Assembly (NCBI GenBank): GCA_009995705.1
Contig: JAADBR010000060.1
Coordinates: 1 to 41,744, forward strand
Reading direction: 5' to 3'
Source of the DNA: Microcystis aeruginosa W13-11
Lineage (GTDB): Bacteria > Cyanobacteriota > Cyanobacteriia > Cyanobacteriales > Microcystaceae
Length of the DNA: 41,744 nucleotides
Of the stretch, positions 1 through 7,507 are shown one piece after another. The notes under the pieces were generated by a model. The model had not been told where the DNA came from, did not search any database, and saw nothing but the letters and a program-made list of their open reading frames with translations. Position numbers and translations under genes: made by a program. How positions within the stretch are numbered: position 1 is the stretch's first letter; each line of letters opens with the position of its first letter.

Positions 1-1
1 T

Positions 2-610
2 AATGGCAGACCGTTAAAAAGCCTGAATCAATTTTATAACCAACGTCGAGCTAAGTTACAATCTCTGTTAAAAGGTAATCGTCAAAGTTCCCAGAGGATT
101 CGCCGTTTAACTCGATGTCGAAATCAGAAAGTAGATGATTATCTTCATAAGGCTAGTTGTTATTTGGTTAAGCTCTTAGTTGACCAACAAATTACCACTT
201 TAGTTATTGGTAATAATTCAGGGTGGAAACAAGAGGTAAACTTAGGGAAAGTCAATAATCAAAAGTTTGTGACTATCCCTCATGCTCGATTAATTGACAT
301 GATTATTTATAAATGTCGATTAATAGGAATTAAAGTGATTATTCAAGAAGAATCCTATACCTCCGTTGCTAATTTTTTGAATTTAGAGCCGCTACCAGTG
401 TATGGACAAACAACTGAAAGGCCAGGGTTTTCAGGAAACCGAATTTCGCGAGGGTTATATCGTACAGATAAGGGGATTCTGATTCAATCTGATGTGATGG
501 GTTCCTACAACATTTTGCGAAAAGCATTCCCAAATGCGTTTAACCGCTATGGGATAGAGAGGTGCGTAGTTCACCCAAGGAGAATCAATCTCTCGAAGGT
601 CTATATTTGA
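2..610 (+). CDS. tnpB: TnpB-type RNA-guided nuclease of an IS200/IS605 element, 5' part outside window
   Basis: The frame is already open at base 2 and runs without a stop to TGA at 608-610, so this is the C-terminal ~202 residues of a longer protein; an internal TTG at 164 is not the real start. It begins with a typical TnpB helical segment (NGRPLKSLNQFYNQRRAKLQ). The RuvC-like core follows: VIGNNSGWKQ, IPHARLIDMI, the second acidic site in EESYTS, and the third in SDVMGSYNI. TnpB proteins are RNA-guided DNA endonucleases that help IS200/IS605 elements persist. The zinc-finger Cys pairs usual between the second and third acidic sites are absent; FSGNRISRGLYR stands there instead. The first catalytic Asp and any tnpA lie outside the window. 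The right end of the element should lie shortly after 610 but I could not fix it. Confidence 0.9.
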   Translation, partial: NGRPLKSLNQFYNQRRAKLQSLLKGNRQSSQRIRRLTRCRNQKVDDYLHKASCYLVKLLVDQQITTLVIGNNSGWKQEVNLGKVNNQKFVTIPHARLIDMIIYKCRLIGIKVIIQEESYTSVANFLNLEPLPVYGQTTERPGFSGNRISRGLYRTDKGILIQSDVMGSYNILRKAFPNAFNRYGIERCVVHPRRINLSKVYI

Positions 611-877
611 CTATACTTTTACTAACTATAACCTAGACGGCTAATCAGAGTTTGAGGCGTTGGGCGATCGCCATTGCACCGCTACTCGGTTCGTCACCGT
701 CCGAGGCTACTTACTCCCTCAATGAAGTCAAGCATAAGACTTAAATCGTAACATTTCTTTACAAGACTTACGGTAAAAGTGGACAAAAGTGGAGCGGGTT
801 AGCTCACTTTTAGGGTGTGTTAGCTACCGCGTAACGCACCGTATAAGTCTGTTAAGTCTGTATAATAGGCTACAAAT
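611..877. other. Gene-free stretch downstream of tnpB
   Basis: No convincing ORF. It starts with the presumed right end of the IS element, holds a HIP1 octamer near 664-671, and ends in an imperfect palindrome at 814-840. A guide-type RNA could overlap the tnpB 3' end here, as in other IS200/IS605 elements, but no structure could be assigned by eye. Confidence 0.5.
814..840. repeat. Imperfect palindromic repeat
   Basis: GGTGTGTTAGCT and GCGTAACGCACC form an imperfect inverted repeat around CC. The GGTGCGTTACGC-type arm resembles small palindromic repeats scattered in many cyanobacterial genomes; that assignment is from memory and not searched. Confidence 0.5.
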
Positions 878-1018
878 TTAGAAATCAAGAAAACGGGTTT
901 CTTCAAGAAACCCGTTTTCTATTCCCATTCTTTCAACACTGCTAATATAAGGCATTCGTTTTTCCTGCTCGTACTGATTTAATTCCTGTTGAAACTCTTG
1001 TTCTAATTCATCCGAGAA
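878..1018 (-). pseudogene. C-terminal relic of an Rpn/PD-(D/E)XK-type nuclease (DUF4351-like tail)
   Basis: Read on the minus strand, 1018 to 878 stays open for about 46 codons and ends in TAA. It encodes FSDELEQEFQQELNQYEQ followed by KRMPYISSVERMGIENGF. The EL-QY-E-MPYxxSVERxGIExG pattern is the usual tail of cyanobacterial Rpn-family (recombination-promoting nuclease / putative transposase) proteins. There is no start codon or catalytic domain: upstream sequence is the 3' end of the MFS gene. I read it as a truncated relic. Its last codons lie in a perfect 15-bp inverted repeat (889-919). Confidence 0.6.
889..919. repeat. Perfect 15-bp inverted repeat with 1-nt centre
   Basis: GAAAACGGGTTTCTT at 889-903 and its exact reverse complement at 905-919 flank a single C. 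It could form a strong hairpin, but without a long T tract on either side it is not a classical terminator. It overlaps the tail of the Rpn-like relic. Confidence 0.8.
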
Positions 1019-1044
1019 TACTGTTTACTGTTTACTGTTTACTG
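1019..1044. repeat. Heptamer tandem repeat (TTTACTG)
   Basis: Three to four tandem copies of TTTACTG, part of a CAGTnAn heptamer family found in at least eleven places in this window. This copy overlaps the 3' end of the MFS gene and supplies its last codons and its stop. Confidence 0.8.
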
Positions 1045-2518
1045 AGCGAGAAACATACCAAGTAAAACCACCACCGATAACTGCCATAACTGCTAAAGCT
1101 AATAGTACCGGTCGGAGTCCGAATTGAGTTTCAGCGATACCGGCGACAGCTAAGGGTAAAGAGAGGGCAATATTAACGGCATTGTTTTCTAAACCAAAGA
1201 CTTTACCGCGCATTTCAGGGGGTGTATCTGCCTGTAGGGTAGTTTGCATGGGAACCCCGACTAAAGCGGCAAAAATGCCCAATAAAGCGGTCATAGCGAA
1301 GGCTAAAATTAAACTCTTTGTTGCTAGGGATAAACCGATCAAAGCTACCGCCATACCTAGGGAACCCCAGAGACTTAATTGGGTGTGGGAGAATTTTTGA
1401 CCCCAATAACCCAAAGTAATGGCACTAACTGCCATTCCCGCACCACAGGAGGCTAATAAAAAGCCAAATTGAGAAGCTTTTAAACCGGGTAGTTTTTCGG
1501 CCATACTAACAGCTAATACCGATAGAGCAGCAAAAATACAGAATAAGATAACTAATTGAATTAGAGCGTTACGAACTTTATGATTTTTGTTGAGGTAACG
1601 AATGCCGTCGCGGATATCTTGCCAAACATGGGGCTGTTCTGCGGTAGGAATAACATATTTTTCGTTAGTTCGCAAGATAATTAGAATTAAACCGGCAATT
1701 ATATAAAAACCACCGACAATCATCACTTTTCCTAGGTCAAATTGTTCGGCTCTCGTGCCGAAAATGCTGTCAGCAAAAGCTAATAGGGGTTCACCGATGG
1801 CAAAACCGATAATTAATACTGCCATGGTGGTTAAAGTGTTGAGGGAATTAGCGGGTAGAAGATGACGACGTTTTACCACTAATGGCAGGGTAGATTGTTC
1901 GGCAGGGGCAAAAAATTGGGTTAAGGTGGAGACAAGAAAAGTAATGACTAACAACAGGAAAAAACCGAAGGGTAAGTTAAATTCTCCCTGTAGCCGGTAA
2001 TGCCAATTTCTTAAACCGTCTGGCAACCAACCGAGGGGAACGGCTAAAGTTTGCTCGCGTACTAACCATAACAATAGGGGAATGACGAGGACAAAAGCCC
2101 CGCGTAAAAGGTTAGAAATAACTAAAACTTGTTTTTTTAACCATCTATCAACATATACACCCGCCACCGAACCCACTAACACCGCCGGAATTGTATTAGC
2201 AATCATTATCGCCGATACCCAGCCACTAATCGACTGATCGGCTTCTTGGTAATGGGTGGCAATTAGGGAGATCATCAGGACTAAATAGAATTTATCTGCT
2301 AATTGGGAAAAAATTCCCCCCGCCCAGAGAATTAGAAAGCGCGGGTTTTTTAGCACTGGGGCAAAACCCTGACTAGGATTGGATTTGGACGCACGTTTAG
2401 GCAAGCGGTTCATGGTTTCTGTGTCGGATTGCCTCGGTGAGGAATCGGAAGAATTAAAAACAGGGGTGGAAGAGTCGCTAGACATAGCGTCGTCAGTTTC
2501 TGGGTCAAACAGTTGCAT
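1025..2518 (-). CDS. MFS family exporter
   Basis: A 497-residue major facilitator superfamily protein of the inner membrane. A hydrophilic, Ser/Asp-rich N-terminal tail of about 55 residues precedes the first membrane segment (PRFLILWAGGIFSQLADKFY), and about 12 hydrophobic segments follow. The GxxxDR-type loop is visible as VGSVAGVYVDRWLKK. The layout resembles EntS-like or macrolide-type exporters, but the substrate cannot be inferred. It begins 22 bp after recO on the same strand, so the two are probably cotranscribed. The last residues (SVNSKQ) and the TAA stop are encoded by the heptamer repeat at 1019-1044, so the native C-terminus may have been changed by repeat growth. Confidence 0.85.
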   Translation of the reverse strand: MQLFDPETDDAMSSDSSTPVFNSSDSSPRQSDTETMNRLPKRASKSNPSQGFAPVLKNPRFLILWAGGIFSQLADKFYLVLMISLIATHYQEADQSISGWVSAIMIANTIPAVLVGSVAGVYVDRWLKKQVLVISNLLRGAFVLVIPLLLWLVREQTLAVPLGWLPDGLRNWHYRLQGEFNLPFGFFLLLVITFLVSTLTQFFAPAEQSTLPLVVKRRHLLPANSLNTLTTMAVLIIGFAIGEPLLAFADSIFGTRAEQFDLGKVMIVGGFYIIAGLILIILRTNEKYVIPTAEQPHVWQDIRDGIRYLNKNHKVRNALIQLVILFCIFAALSVLAVSMAEKLPGLKASQFGFLLASCGAGMAVSAITLGYWGQKFSHTQLSLWGSLGMAVALIGLSLATKSLILAFAMTALLGIFAALVGVPMQTTLQADTPPEMRGKVFGLENNAVNIALSLPLAVAGIAETQFGLRPVLLALAVMAVIGGGFTWYVSRSVNSKQ

Positions 2519-2540
2519 TATGATGATCTTTGCTATCTGT

Positions 2541-3323
2541 TTAAAATTCTAAGGGAGATAAACCCTCAACTAATGCCGAGGAGCGAAAAGTTTTTCCCAG
2601 ATGATATTGAGTATAGCGGCGCAGCAAACGATCGAGGTTAATCCAAGCTAGTTCTGAGGTAAGGTTTTCTTCTGGGGGAAAATCTGTTTTTCCTAGGCAT
2701 TGCAGTAATTGCAGTTCTTGCCGCGTCAGTTTACTATCGATTTTGGGCGGGTTGATTGTTTCTGTTAGGGCAGCTAGATCTATTATTCCCCCTGCCTCGA
2801 AACTAAATCCTAGGCAATTGTCCCCAATTAAAGCTTTTCCCGTCAACAGGCAGTTATGGACTTGCGGCACTAGGCCAGCAATTATTAAGAAATGAAAAAT
2901 CGCTTGACAAAGGTAGGGAAGTATGTATTGATTTTCGTCGAGGACTTCAATTCTGGCCAGATGGCTGCAGATTAATTCGTATAATTCCCTCTGGGGTTGT
3001 TCGCTCAGTGCAATCGCCAAAACCAGTTCGCAGAGGTATTGACTAACGGTGAGTTTGGCGAGATTTTGACTTAATTTGGGATAAGATTCGATAGTTTCAG
3101 CTTGAACGACCTTATCTAGGGACTTTCCTGCGACTATTAACAGATTATTGACCACAAATAGTTCGCTTCTACCCCGCAGGGAGGATTTATACTTGCGCGC
3201 ACCTGGAGCGATGGCTCTAATTAAACCATATTCGGCGGTCAAAATAGTTAAGAGGCGATCAGCTTCTCCGAAGGCCATTCCTTGTAGATTGATTCCAGTG
3301 GCTTGATAGGTACGAGACATCAT
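2541..3323 (-). CDS. recO: DNA repair protein RecO
   Basis: A 260-residue RecO, which anneals single-stranded DNA and works with RecR to load RecA on SSB-coated gaps. The N-terminal OB fold is clear: TGINLQGMAFGEADRLLTIL, EYGLIRAIAPGARKYKSSLRG, then ELFVVNNLLIVAGKSLDKV. The helical C-terminal part contains CLLTGKALIGDNCLGFSFEA, which corresponds to the RecO zinc-site region, but with only two Cys visible the zinc site is probably incomplete. Start is ATG-ATG at 3323, and either Met could be used. It is followed after 22 bp by the MFS gene; the tRNA-Ala gene lies upstream on the same strand. Confidence 0.92.
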   Translation of the reverse strand: MMSRTYQATGINLQGMAFGEADRLLTILTAEYGLIRAIAPGARKYKSSLRGRSELFVVNNLLIVAGKSLDKVVQAETIESYPKLSQNLAKLTVSQYLCELVLAIALSEQPQRELYELICSHLARIEVLDENQYILPYLCQAIFHFLIIAGLVPQVHNCLLTGKALIGDNCLGFSFEAGGIIDLAALTETINPPKIDSKLTRQELQLLQCLGKTDFPPEENLTSELAWINLDRLLRRYTQYHLGKTFRSSALVEGLSPLEF

Positions 3324-3414
3324 TTAATAATTAACTAGCTAATTATTTCCCCAAGAAGACTTGGGCTGATCACCAAGCAAGGGGGAATCAGTCAGAACTA
3401 TGGGGGAGATGCTA

Positions 3415-3487
3415 TGGAGGTTAGCGGACTCGAACCGCTGACATCCTGCTTGCAAAGCAGGCGCTCTACCAACTGAGCTAAACCCCC
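3415..3487 (-). tRNA. tRNA-Ala (anticodon UGC)
   Basis: On the minus strand the gene runs from GGGGGTT at 3487 to AACCTCC plus discriminator A at 3415, 73 nt. The acceptor stem pairs over 7 bp with one G-U. The D arm TAGCTCAGTTGGTAGAGC, anticodon stem-loop CCTGC-TTTGCAA-GCAGG (anticodon TGC at 3454-3452) and T arm GCGGTTCGAGTCCGC are all canonical. CCA is not encoded. Confidence 0.97.
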
Positions 3488-3564
3488 GATCTGGTTTTTA
3501 GGACACTCTCGTTATTATAACCTATAGTGAAAAATATTACAAGTTAATTTTTCCCTTGCCTGCC

Positions 3565-4377
3565 ATGTCTTATCTAGTCGCCACTTTTTACCAGTTTGTG
3601 GCTTTGTCAGATTATCGTCAAAAACAGCCAGAAATACAAAAATACTGCCAAGAAAGAGGCATTAAGGGAACCATTCTTCTGGCAGCCGAGGGGATTAACG
3701 CAACGATCGCCGGGAACCGTCAAGCGATCGCTGAAGTGATTAGTTGGTTAAAAACCGATACTCGTTTAGCTAATCTAGAGGTGAAAGAGTCTGTTTGTGA
3801 TTATTTGCCCTTTCAACGCTTAAAAATTCGCTTAAAACAGGAAATTGTGACTTTTGGTCAACCCAAGGCTAATCCTCTCGAAAAAACAGGAATTCATCTC
3901 AAAACTGAAGAGTGGAACCAATTGCTGAAAGAGCCGAACGTGGTAGTGATCGATACGCGGAATAAGTATGAAGTGGCGATCGGTACTTTTGCGGGAGCGC
4001 TTAACCCAGAAATCCAGCATTTTCGCCAATTTCCTGAGTATATTCAGGAAAATTTTGATAGTATTAACGATGAAAAAATAGCTCTTTTTTGTACGGGGGG
4101 AATTCGTTGTGAAAAGGCGGCAGCTTTTTTATTAAATCAAGGCTTTTCTCAAGTTTATCAGCTAGAGGGAGGTATTTTGAAATACTTAGAAGAAGTTAGT
4201 CCCGATCAGAGTCTTTGGCAAGGAGAATGTTTTGTTTTTGATCAAAGAGTGGCACTAACAGCTAATCTAGAGGTAGGACATTATGAAATGTGTCCCGCTT
4301 GCGGTCATCCCATCGATGAAAAAGATAAACAGTCCCCCAATTACCGAGCAGGAATATCTTGTCCCTATTGTAGTTAA
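3565..4377 (+). CDS. trhO: tRNA uridine(34) hydroxylase TrhO (YceA/UPF0176 rhodanese family)
   Basis: A 270-residue protein of the TrhO family, which hydroxylates U34 of certain tRNAs on the way to 5-methoxyuridine or 5-carboxymethoxyuridine. An N-terminal acylphosphatase-like domain (GIKGTILLAAEGINATIAG) is followed by a rhodanese domain (NVVVIDTRNKYEVAIGTF) with active-site Cys in FCTGGIRCEK (about residue 176). The C-terminal zinc-binding tail has CPACG and CPYC. I chose ATG 3565 (MSYLVATFYQF) over an in-frame TTG at 3556 because family members begin close to this motif. It is transcribed away from the tRNA-Ala gene and appears monocistronic. An 18-mer-like RBS is not obvious. Confidence 0.92.
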   Translation: MSYLVATFYQFVALSDYRQKQPEIQKYCQERGIKGTILLAAEGINATIAGNRQAIAEVISWLKTDTRLANLEVKESVCDYLPFQRLKIRLKQEIVTFGQPKANPLEKTGIHLKTEEWNQLLKEPNVVVIDTRNKYEVAIGTFAGALNPEIQHFRQFPEYIQENFDSINDEKIALFCTGGIRCEKAAAFLLNQGFSQVYQLEGGILKYLEEVSPDQSLWQGECFVFDQRVALTANLEVGHYEMCPACGHPIDEKDKQSPNYRAGISCPYCS

Positions 4378-4425
4378 TTTTATCCTATCGTCCCGCTCTC
4401 ATCTCCCTAATTTTTTAGTATCTGG

Positions 4426-5973
4426 TTACTTTTCCTTGCGGATTTGTGTACCAGAAATCATGTCATGAAGGGCGCGTTTTTTCTTTGTACAGGCTGCCAG
4501 TAAAAAGCCCAAATATAAGGGAGCAGTGGAGAGATATTTTAGTAGGTAGCGGCGATTTGCTCTTGCAAAAGATATGCGTCGTCCTTGACTATCGGTGACG
4601 GATAAATCAAAGAACATTTTACCAATAGTGGCTTTAAAAAGATATTCTAAGAAAACATAATATAACCATTTAATAACTATTCCTAAACCAAGAGCAGTCA
4701 GGATGACAATATATTCGTGAGTAAAGTTAAGTTTGGCTTGAATATTATAGATAATTGCCGCTATAAATAAAGCAACCCCGATAATTGTTGTTCCGGCTGC
4801 ACTTAATCCTGCCGCATAGTAAACCCACATTTCTTTGGGAATATCAAAATTAAGATTTAAATCTTGAAAAGTTGACCATTGTTGTAAGCGAAAACAGATA
4901 TAACCACATAATAAAGCGGCGATAATAAGAACGATAAAAGAATCAATTAAAGAAGCTTTGAAACGGAGCCAAAACCCAGCATAACTGGGAGAAATTGTAG
5001 CGAATACAGAAAGAAATGCAGGATTAGAAATAGGAATAATTTTAGGTTTTTCAGGAGCAGAATTTTTAGGTTTTTTAGTTTGATGGGGATTGGCTTTAAT
5101 ATCAGTGATAATTTTTAGCAAAGTTTTGGTATCTTTCGGTCGATCAATAGGTTTTTCTGCCATTAAATTATCGACAAAATCTGCTAATCGAAAAGGGATA
5201 TTTTGTGCATATTTACGCCAGTTAAATTCATTGGTATTAATATTATAAATTTTTGGATCACTAGGTTCTTTACCGGTTAACAAAAAGACGAAAGTTTTGC
5301 CCAAAGCATAAAAGTCTGATTGGGGGACAGAGTGACCAAGAGATTGTTCAGGAGGAGCATATCCGGGGGTATAAATTCCCGTATTTTTACCTCCTGCTAG
5401 GACGGTTTTAGTCACCTGTCGCGCTGCCCCAAAATCAATTAAAACTAATTGACCATCGGGTTTTAAGATAATATTAGAGGGTTTGATATCACGATGATAG
5501 AATTTATGTTTATGAACTTCATGGAGAATATTAGCTAACTGACTTAACCAATCCAAAGCGAGATTATAATCAATCGGTTTAAATCCTCTTTGTTTTTGAT
5601 GTTCTTCTAAGTCAATACCAGCAATTTTCTCCATGACTAAACAGTGTAAAGCAGTTTGACTCTCCCGGGGATGATAAATAAAATAGTTTTCTCCTTTGGG
5701 AATACCGGGGTGATTTAATTGTTTTAAAAGATTGGCTTCCTGTTGAAATAAATCAATAGCTTTGCTAGAATCGTAGGTAAGAACTTTTAACACTTTAGGT
5801 ATTTTATGTTCATCTATCACTTCATAGGTATTACCAAATCCACCTTTGGCACTTAATAAATTTGTGACTCGATATTTACCATTTAAAAGCAAGTCGGAAC
5901 CACAGGATTGACAGTAACGACTCTCCGTGATACTTTTCGGTTTAGGACAATGAGGATTAATACAAAAACTCAT
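4426..5973 (-). CDS. Membrane Ser/Thr protein kinase with N-terminal zinc ribbon and C-terminal RDD domain
   Basis: A 515-residue Hanks-type kinase. Residues 1-25 form a zinc ribbon (CINPHC at 4-9, CQSC at 21-24). The kinase domain spans about 34-300: glycine loop SAKGGFGNTY, lysine K63, Glu79, HRDIKPSN with catalytic D162, DFG with D180, and APPEQ in the activation segment. Residues about 340-510 are an RDD domain with several membrane segments (FWLRFKASLIDSFIVLIIA; ATIGKMFFDLSVTD). Zinc-ribbon kinases of the SpkB type are known in cyanobacteria; an RDD tail is less usual. I chose ATG 5973 (MSFCINPHC) over an upstream Met at 6015 because the zinc ribbon then sits at the N-terminus. It lies 57 bp after three coiled-coil genes on the same strand, so cotranscription is possible. 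Confidence 0.9.
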   Translation of the reverse strand: MSFCINPHCPKPKSITESRYCQSCGSDLLLNGKYRVTNLLSAKGGFGNTYEVIDEHKIPKVLKVLTYDSSKAIDLFQQEANLLKQLNHPGIPKGENYFIYHPRESQTALHCLVMEKIAGIDLEEHQKQRGFKPIDYNLALDWLSQLANILHEVHKHKFYHRDIKPSNIILKPDGQLVLIDFGAARQVTKTVLAGGKNTGIYTPGYAPPEQSLGHSVPQSDFYALGKTFVFLLTGKEPSDPKIYNINTNEFNWRKYAQNIPFRLADFVDNLMAEKPIDRPKDTKTLLKIITDIKANPHQTKKPKNSAPEKPKIIPISNPAFLSVFATISPSYAGFWLRFKASLIDSFIVLIIAALLCGYICFRLQQWSTFQDLNLNFDIPKEMWVYYAAGLSAAGTTIIGVALFIAAIIYNIQAKLNFTHEYIVILTALGLGIVIKWLYYVFLEYLFKATIGKMFFDLSVTDSQGRRISFARANRRYLLKYLSTAPLYLGFLLAACTKKKRALHDMISGTQIRKEK

Positions 5974-6030
5974 GGATTTTATTGGTAGAGTACAAAATAA
6001 ACTTGATGATAACAATATTCCTTGATATAT

Positions 6031-6420
6031 CTAAGGTTTATTACCAAGAAAAAAGCCGCGCAATCCCAAAGTTACCACAGCACTTAAAAAGGCCACAACC
6101 ATGGGAATAATCAGGGATTTAAAACCTTTCAAATCAGCAATATCTTTCACTAAGATTGCATAACTATCTTCAACTTTTTCCAGTCGTTTATCGATACCTT
6201 CGACTTTTTCGGTCAGAGTTTTAATATCTCCCTTTATTTCTGTGGTTTCAATCTTCAAATCATTAACATCTCTTTGGAGAGTGTCAATTTTCTGATCCAT
6301 ATCCCTTTGGAGACTGTCAAATTTTTGATTAACATCTCTTTGGAGATTGTCGATTTTACTCTCGATCCTTATCAGGACAGATTCGAGAGAATAGGTAACG
6401 GTTTCGCTAGTTTGTGTCAT
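6031..6420 (-). CDS. Coiled-coil tail-anchored membrane protein, copy 1 (3 hendecads)
   Basis: A 129-residue protein, last of three tandem paralogues. The N-terminal MTQTxETVTYSLESVL is followed by three 11-residue repeats of the type K-I/F-D-x-L-Q-R-D-V/M-N/D-Q, predicted to form a hendecad coiled coil. A conserved linker (EIKGDIKTL, DKRLEKVEDSYAILVKDIA) leads to one C-terminal membrane segment (SLIIPMVVAFLSAVVTLGL) and a short basic tail ending GNKP. With no signal peptide, the coil should face the cytoplasm. ATG 6420 is preceded by AAGAGG at 9 nt spacing, and the other copies have the same context, so the longer in-frame start at 6468 is rejected. Function unknown. Confidence 0.85.
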   Translation of the reverse strand: MTQTSETVTYSLESVLIRIESKIDNLQRDVNQKFDSLQRDMDQKIDTLQRDVNDLKIETTEIKGDIKTLTEKVEGIDKRLEKVEDSYAILVKDIADLKGFKSLIIPMVVAFLSAVVTLGLRGFFLGNKP

Positions 6421-6464
6421 AATTAAAACCCTCTTACAGATAACTACTTTGTTGACATAAAAAA

Positions 6465-6941
6465 TCAAGGTTTATTACCAAGGAAAAAGCCACGCAATCC
6501 TAAAGTGACCACGGCACTTAAAAAAGCCACAACCATGGGAATAATCAGGGATTTAAAACCTTTTAAGTCAGCAATATCTTTAACTAGGATTGCATAACTA
6601 TCTTCAACTTTTTCCAGTCGTTTATCCATTGTTTCAAATTTCTGATCAAAAGTTTTAATATCTCCCTTGATTTCCGTGACTTCCACCTTTAAATCATTAA
6701 CATCTTTTTGGAGACTGTCAAATTTTTGATTAACATCTCTTTGGAGACTGTCAAATTTCTGATCCATATCTCTTTGGAGATTGTCGATTTTCTGATCCAT
6801 ATCTCTTTGGAGACTGTCAAATTTTTGATTAACATCTCTTTGGAGAGAGTCAATTTTCTGATTAACCTCTTTAATGCTATCTTTAATTTCTTTCAGGACA
6901 GATTCGAGAGAATAGGTAACAGTTTCGCCAGTTTGTGTCAT
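6465..6941 (-). CDS. Coiled-coil tail-anchored membrane protein, copy 2 (5 hendecads)
   Basis: A 158-residue paralogue of its two neighbours. It has five 11-residue repeats and, unlike the others, seven extra residues before them (VLKEIKDSIKEVNQKID in place of VLIRIESKID). The last 43 residues are identical to copies 1 and 3, although the DNA differs at many third positions, which suggests purifying selection. The gene stops 44 bp before the start of copy 1; that spacer is nearly identical to the one between copies 2 and 3, so the duplicated unit included spacer plus gene. ATG 6941 is preceded by AAGAGG. Function unknown; membrane-anchored scaffold or tether is a guess from architecture only. 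Confidence 0.85.
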   Translation of the reverse strand: MTQTGETVTYSLESVLKEIKDSIKEVNQKIDSLQRDVNQKFDSLQRDMDQKIDNLQRDMDQKFDSLQRDVNQKFDSLQKDVNDLKVEVTEIKGDIKTFDQKFETMDKRLEKVEDSYAILVKDIADLKGFKSLIIPMVVAFLSAVVTLGLRGFFLGNKP

Positions 6942-6985
6942 AATTAACAACCTCTTACAAATAACTACTTTTTTGACATAAAAAA

Positions 6986-7507
6986 TTAAGGTTTATTGCC
7001 AAGAAAAAAGCCGCGCAATCCCAAAGTTACCACGGCACTTAAAAAAGCCACAACCATGGGGATAATCAGAGACTTAAACCCTTTCAAGTCAGCAATATCT
7101 TTAACTAAGATTGCATAATTATCTTCGATTTTTTCCAGTCGTTTATCCATTGTTTCGACTTTCTGATCAAGAGTTTTAATATCTCCTTTGATTTCTGTGA
7201 CTTCCACCTTTAAATCATTAACATCTTTTTGGAGACTGTCAAATTTTTGATTCATATCTTTTTGGAGACTGTCAAATTTTTGATCCATATCTCTTTGGAG
7301 ACTATCAAATTTTTGATCCATATCTCTTTGGAGATTGTCGATTTTCTGATCCACATCTCTTTGGAGATTGTCGATTTTCTGATCCATATCTCTTTGGAGA
7401 GTGTCAAATTTTTGATTAACATCTCTTTGGAGATTGTCGATTTTACTCTCGATCCTTGTCAGGACAGATTCCAGGGAATAGGTAACGGTTTCGCTAGTTT
7501 GTGTCAT
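6986..7507 (-). CDS. Coiled-coil tail-anchored membrane protein, copy 3 (7 hendecads)
   Basis: A 173-residue paralogue, first in the transcription order. It has seven 11-residue repeats, and its length exceeds copy 1 by exactly 44 residues, that is four repeats. Head (MTQTSETVTYSLESVL), linker, single membrane segment and tail match the other copies. The 33-bp DNA repeats lie at about 7211-7440 and also create long antisense ORFs, which I reject as genes. ATG 7507 is preceded by CAGAGG. The promoter for the group probably lies upstream of 7507, next to a repeat-rich spacer. No known function. Confidence 0.85.
   Translation of the reverse strand: MTQTSETVTYSLESVLTRIESKIDNLQRDVNQKFDTLQRDMDQKIDNLQRDVDQKIDNLQRDMDQKFDSLQRDMDQKFDSLQKDMNQKFDSLQKDVNDLKVEVTEIKGDIKTLDQKVETMDKRLEKIEDNYAILVKDIADLKGFKSLIIPMVVAFLSAVVTLGLRGFFLGNKP
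7211..7440 (-). repeat. 33-bp in-frame tandem repeats within coiled-coil copy 3
   Basis: Seven imperfect 33-bp units, each coding one hendecad. Corresponding shorter arrays lie in copy 2 (about 6705-6865) and copy 1 (about 6260-6360). Copy-number difference by whole units points to slippage or unequal recombination. Confidence 0.8.

Noticed and set aside
7211..7440. Regular 33-bp repeats resembling a CRISPR array
   Set aside because: Units are contiguous with no unique spacers and are in frame inside a gene; no cas genes.
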